In this document: positions 62,001-64,000 of the stretch, in pieces | Numbering within the stretch: the first letter of the stretch is position 1 | Layout: every line of letters begins with the position of its first letter | Source of the DNA: Takakia lepidozioides | Lineage: Eukaryota > Streptophyta > Takakiopsida > Takakiales > Takakiaceae | Assembly: GCA_030704615.1 (NCBI GenBank) | Contig: CM060734.1 | Coordinates: 9,300,001-9,364,000, forward strand | Length of the DNA: 64,000 nt | Direction: 5' to 3' | Position numbers and translations under genes: made by a program | Notes under the pieces: model-generated | The model's database searches: none | Seen by the model: only the letters and a program-made list of their open reading frames with translations | Told to the model about the DNA's origin: nothing

Positions 62001-64000
62001 AGCTGCTCTTGCGCATTCGTCATCACCTGTGGACATTCTCCATCAGACCGCTTTCCTCAAAAAATACAATAAATCCATCTGATACAAGAGTAGAAGCCCC
62101 AAATGAAGCGTGGGAAAGTACCTGAAACCACCATGTCATGCGGTTCATCCACATGTCGAATGTGGGGTCGGACAGTTTGTCGGGTTTGGGGAAGCTCCAC
62201 ATGTCCCTTGTACTTTGGGAACCATTCCAGATTTGGAGCTACCGGGTCTGTCCAACCACCTAGCATATTAGTAAGCGCCAAACACCACAAAAACGAATTG
62301 CTGCCACGACATTTTTGGTTAAGAATGTATAACCTTTTCTGTTGCATCCACACATGATGTGGCTAGACGATGCAGCTTCTCCAATGTCATCATGGGCTTC
62401 AGAGCGCGGGAGTAGTGCTTCCCCACCTCCACCAGAAAGTCGGCACCAAGGGCGGGATCAGCTATGGCCATGTACTTTACCATCCGCGACTTGTACTTTA
62501 TGCAGGCCTTCGCCTTCGCAACTTTGAGATACGATTCCAGTGCTGGGAGGGTTAGTTTCTTCTCCTTTGACTCCATGTAGAACCTCCGTGCATGTGCCAA
62601 ATCTTGCTGAATTTTCGTCTGTCAAGAATGCACAGATATGATTAGAAATCCTGGTCAACACTTTATCTTCTATTGGGGAAGGTGAGACAGATAAGCTGAA
62701 CAAAACAGTCAGGAGCTTTACCCAAAATATGTAGTCCACCATGGCATCCATGCTCAGCCTATACCAGATTCTGTCTGCCTTTGCCTCCGACTTGCGCAGC
62801 AGGTCGACACTGAGCAAATTGGCAAACTCTTGCACCCCCTGCTTCTCGACATCCTTCACTCGGAAGAGCATATGGGACAAGTTGGTGGCAAAGAAGGCAT
62901 TCTCAGTCACCCTGCAATGCCACATTTCCATTAAACAATACAGAAATGAGAATTTGCAACAAATATGACGATTGGCAATGAAGTGACTGTTTCAAATTCA
63001 AAGTTCCAAAGCAAGAGGCATTGTAACTTACGAGTTGATGTCTGCCATTGCCGCTTTGAGAAGACTGCAATCTTTGGGCCCCGCAACCTTGAGCACAACA
63101 CACTCCATGGCGAAACGCCAATCCAGGACGTTGGGGTGGGCTTGGGCTATGTACTCCATCCATGCCAGGAGGCGATGATTGCCGTCCCACACGTAAAACA
63201 TCTTTCTGGACAAGTGCTGGAAAAAGGATCAGTAGCAATCAATCTCTCGAACTCCTCATTTCGCCTTTGCCAATGGGGACCCCATTTGTCCACCTCATCG
63301 GAAGTGTAGGGACGAAAAGCTCCGTGGTCGTTCTCCATGGAAACGTAAAACGTGGCAGACCCCATTCGATATCCCTCCCGGAAAGAGAATTTCAGCTTGT
63401 CGATATCGCCTGGGAGGGCAGGTCTCACCACCTGGACAAAGGGGAATCCGAAAGCTTGGCCGGGTACACCATGCCCCCTAGGACCCTGCCAATGTTGCTG
63501 TGGGTTGCCTCCAACATCTTGGCAGCGGCCAACTTCATATCCGCCTCCGACATGACGTCTGTTGCAAGGGGGGTTCTCCGGTAGCCCACCCGGACCGCCA
63601 AATCCAGCATGTATGCTCCGGGTTTGGGGCCTGGGGATGTCCGGGAGGAGGTCATCCTGGTCAGAAAGCTACCTCTCGTCGTCCTCAACATGGTCAACCA
63701 CCGCCGGAACCACCTCGAGCACTCTCCCCGTCTCTACTGCCCTCTCCCCGGCTTCACCTCGAACTTCCACAATCCGTGCTCTTTGTGGTGTTCTTTCCCC
63801 TCCTCCAGTCTCCACCATATGAGTAATTTGGTGGGCTGCTCCCACCTGCGATGGTGTAACCGGTGTGTTACTGCCTGTTTGTGGTGTCTTGGAGGGATCC
63901 ACCGTCTCTATGCGTCCCTCGCTTACATGGGCATCTGTCATTTCAACAACCCTGGCTTCTTCAGTGGCCTTTTCTGTTGCCTCCTGGCTAGCCTTATGTC
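59045..64000 (-). CDS. ParB-like family paralogue with RING-H2 finger and SIM-like tail (5' end outside window)
   Basis: Minus-strand exons: above 64000 to 63032, 62722-62911 (190 nt), 62334-62618, 62122-62238, 61812-62026 and 59045-61056. The first exon has VVRPALPGDIDKLKFSFREG and KMFYVWDGNHRLLAW, again the ParB/sulfiredoxin pattern, followed by CSLLKAAMADIN like the ParB 'AL.EN' helix. The middle exons align with the gene at 26.6-31.2 kb. The last exon is different: a lysine-rich linker, then a RING-H2 finger (59951-60073), and a tail ending DDDNEVINLDEDD, which fits a SUMO-interaction motif (V-I-x-L with acidic flank). RING-H2 proteins usually act as ubiquitin ligases. Frame breaks occur near 63480, 63225, 60680, 60310, 59600 and 59230, plus a stop near 59430, so the copy is decayed or the assembly has indels. 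About 1,260 residues lie in the window. Function unknown. Confidence 0.6.
59951..60073 (-). other. RING-H2 zinc finger domain
   Basis: CTMC, then fourteen residues, SCGHLFHPTC, then ten residues and CPDC gives C-x2-C-x14-C-x1-H-x2-H-x2-C-x10-C-x2-C, a complete C3H2C3 RING-H2 ligand set. All eight ligands lie in one unbroken frame. Confidence 0.85.
61140..61700. repeat. Tandem 146-bp hairpin repeats inside an intron of the RING-containing paralogue
   Basis: AACTGACTGGG with flanking sequence recurs at about 61168, 61314, 61460 and 61604 (period 144-146 bp). Each unit contains the inverted pair AAAATGGCGCCGAATTTCC and GGAAATTCGGCGCCATTTT. The array fills most of the 755-bp intron 61057-61811, whose GT-AG borders match the phase of the equivalent intron in the other paralogue. 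Confidence 0.88.

Overview
The window is nuclear DNA of a land plant. The strongest evidence is an intact beta-tubulin gene whose two introns follow codon 131 (plus 1 nt) and codon 221 (plus 2 nt), the standard plant positions. It is supported by pentatricopeptide-repeat (PPR) remnants, an organellar single-stranded-DNA-binding (OSB-like) remnant, and plant-type copia, gypsy, LINE, SINE and Mutator-like (MULE) elements. The diverse decayed retroelements, the PPR style and the large intergenic repeats suggest a seed-free plant (fern or lycophyte), but the sequence alone does not settle that.

Layout. 0-8 kb: decayed copia polyprotein fused to an antisense PPR pseudogene, then an OSB-like remnant with duplicated exons. 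8.0-10.8 kb: beta-tubulin, the only clearly intact housekeeping gene. 11.3-12.6 kb: a short TIR-bounded element interrupted by a 5'-truncated LINE with a 12-bp target-site duplication. 14.0-17.5, 22.1-25.6 and 36.4-42.3 kb: copies of a long LTR-like unit (about 3.2 kb when full) with TGTTGG...CCAACA ends, partly in tandem and partly inverted. 17.5-22.1 kb: a truncated Ty3/gypsy element. 26.6-31.2 kb (minus): an eight-exon gene of an unrecognised family with a ParB/sulfiredoxin-like DGNHR motif. 32.3-35.8 kb (plus): a divergently placed MULE-like transposase gene. 43.6-53.1 kb: pieces of at least four LTR retroelements, including an integrase C-terminus with chromodomain and an integrase followed by a PHD finger. 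54-59 kb: non-coding arrays of simple, hairpin and about 120-bp repeats. 59.0-64.0 kb (minus, running off the window): a second member of the ParB-like family, ending in a RING-H2 finger and an acidic tail with a SUMO-interaction-like motif.

The most interesting content is the pair of ParB-like genes. They share a core with conserved intron positions (one exon is exactly 190 nt in both) but have unrelated C-termini: a methyltransferase-like motif I plus nuclear-localisation cluster in one, and RING-H2 plus SIM-like tail in the other. The first lies head to head with the MULE transposase, so it could be a transposon accessory gene. Both carry hairpin-rich tandem arrays in an intron. Both, and the MULE, have single-base frame breaks; several fall in homopolymer runs, so decay and assembly error cannot be separated here.
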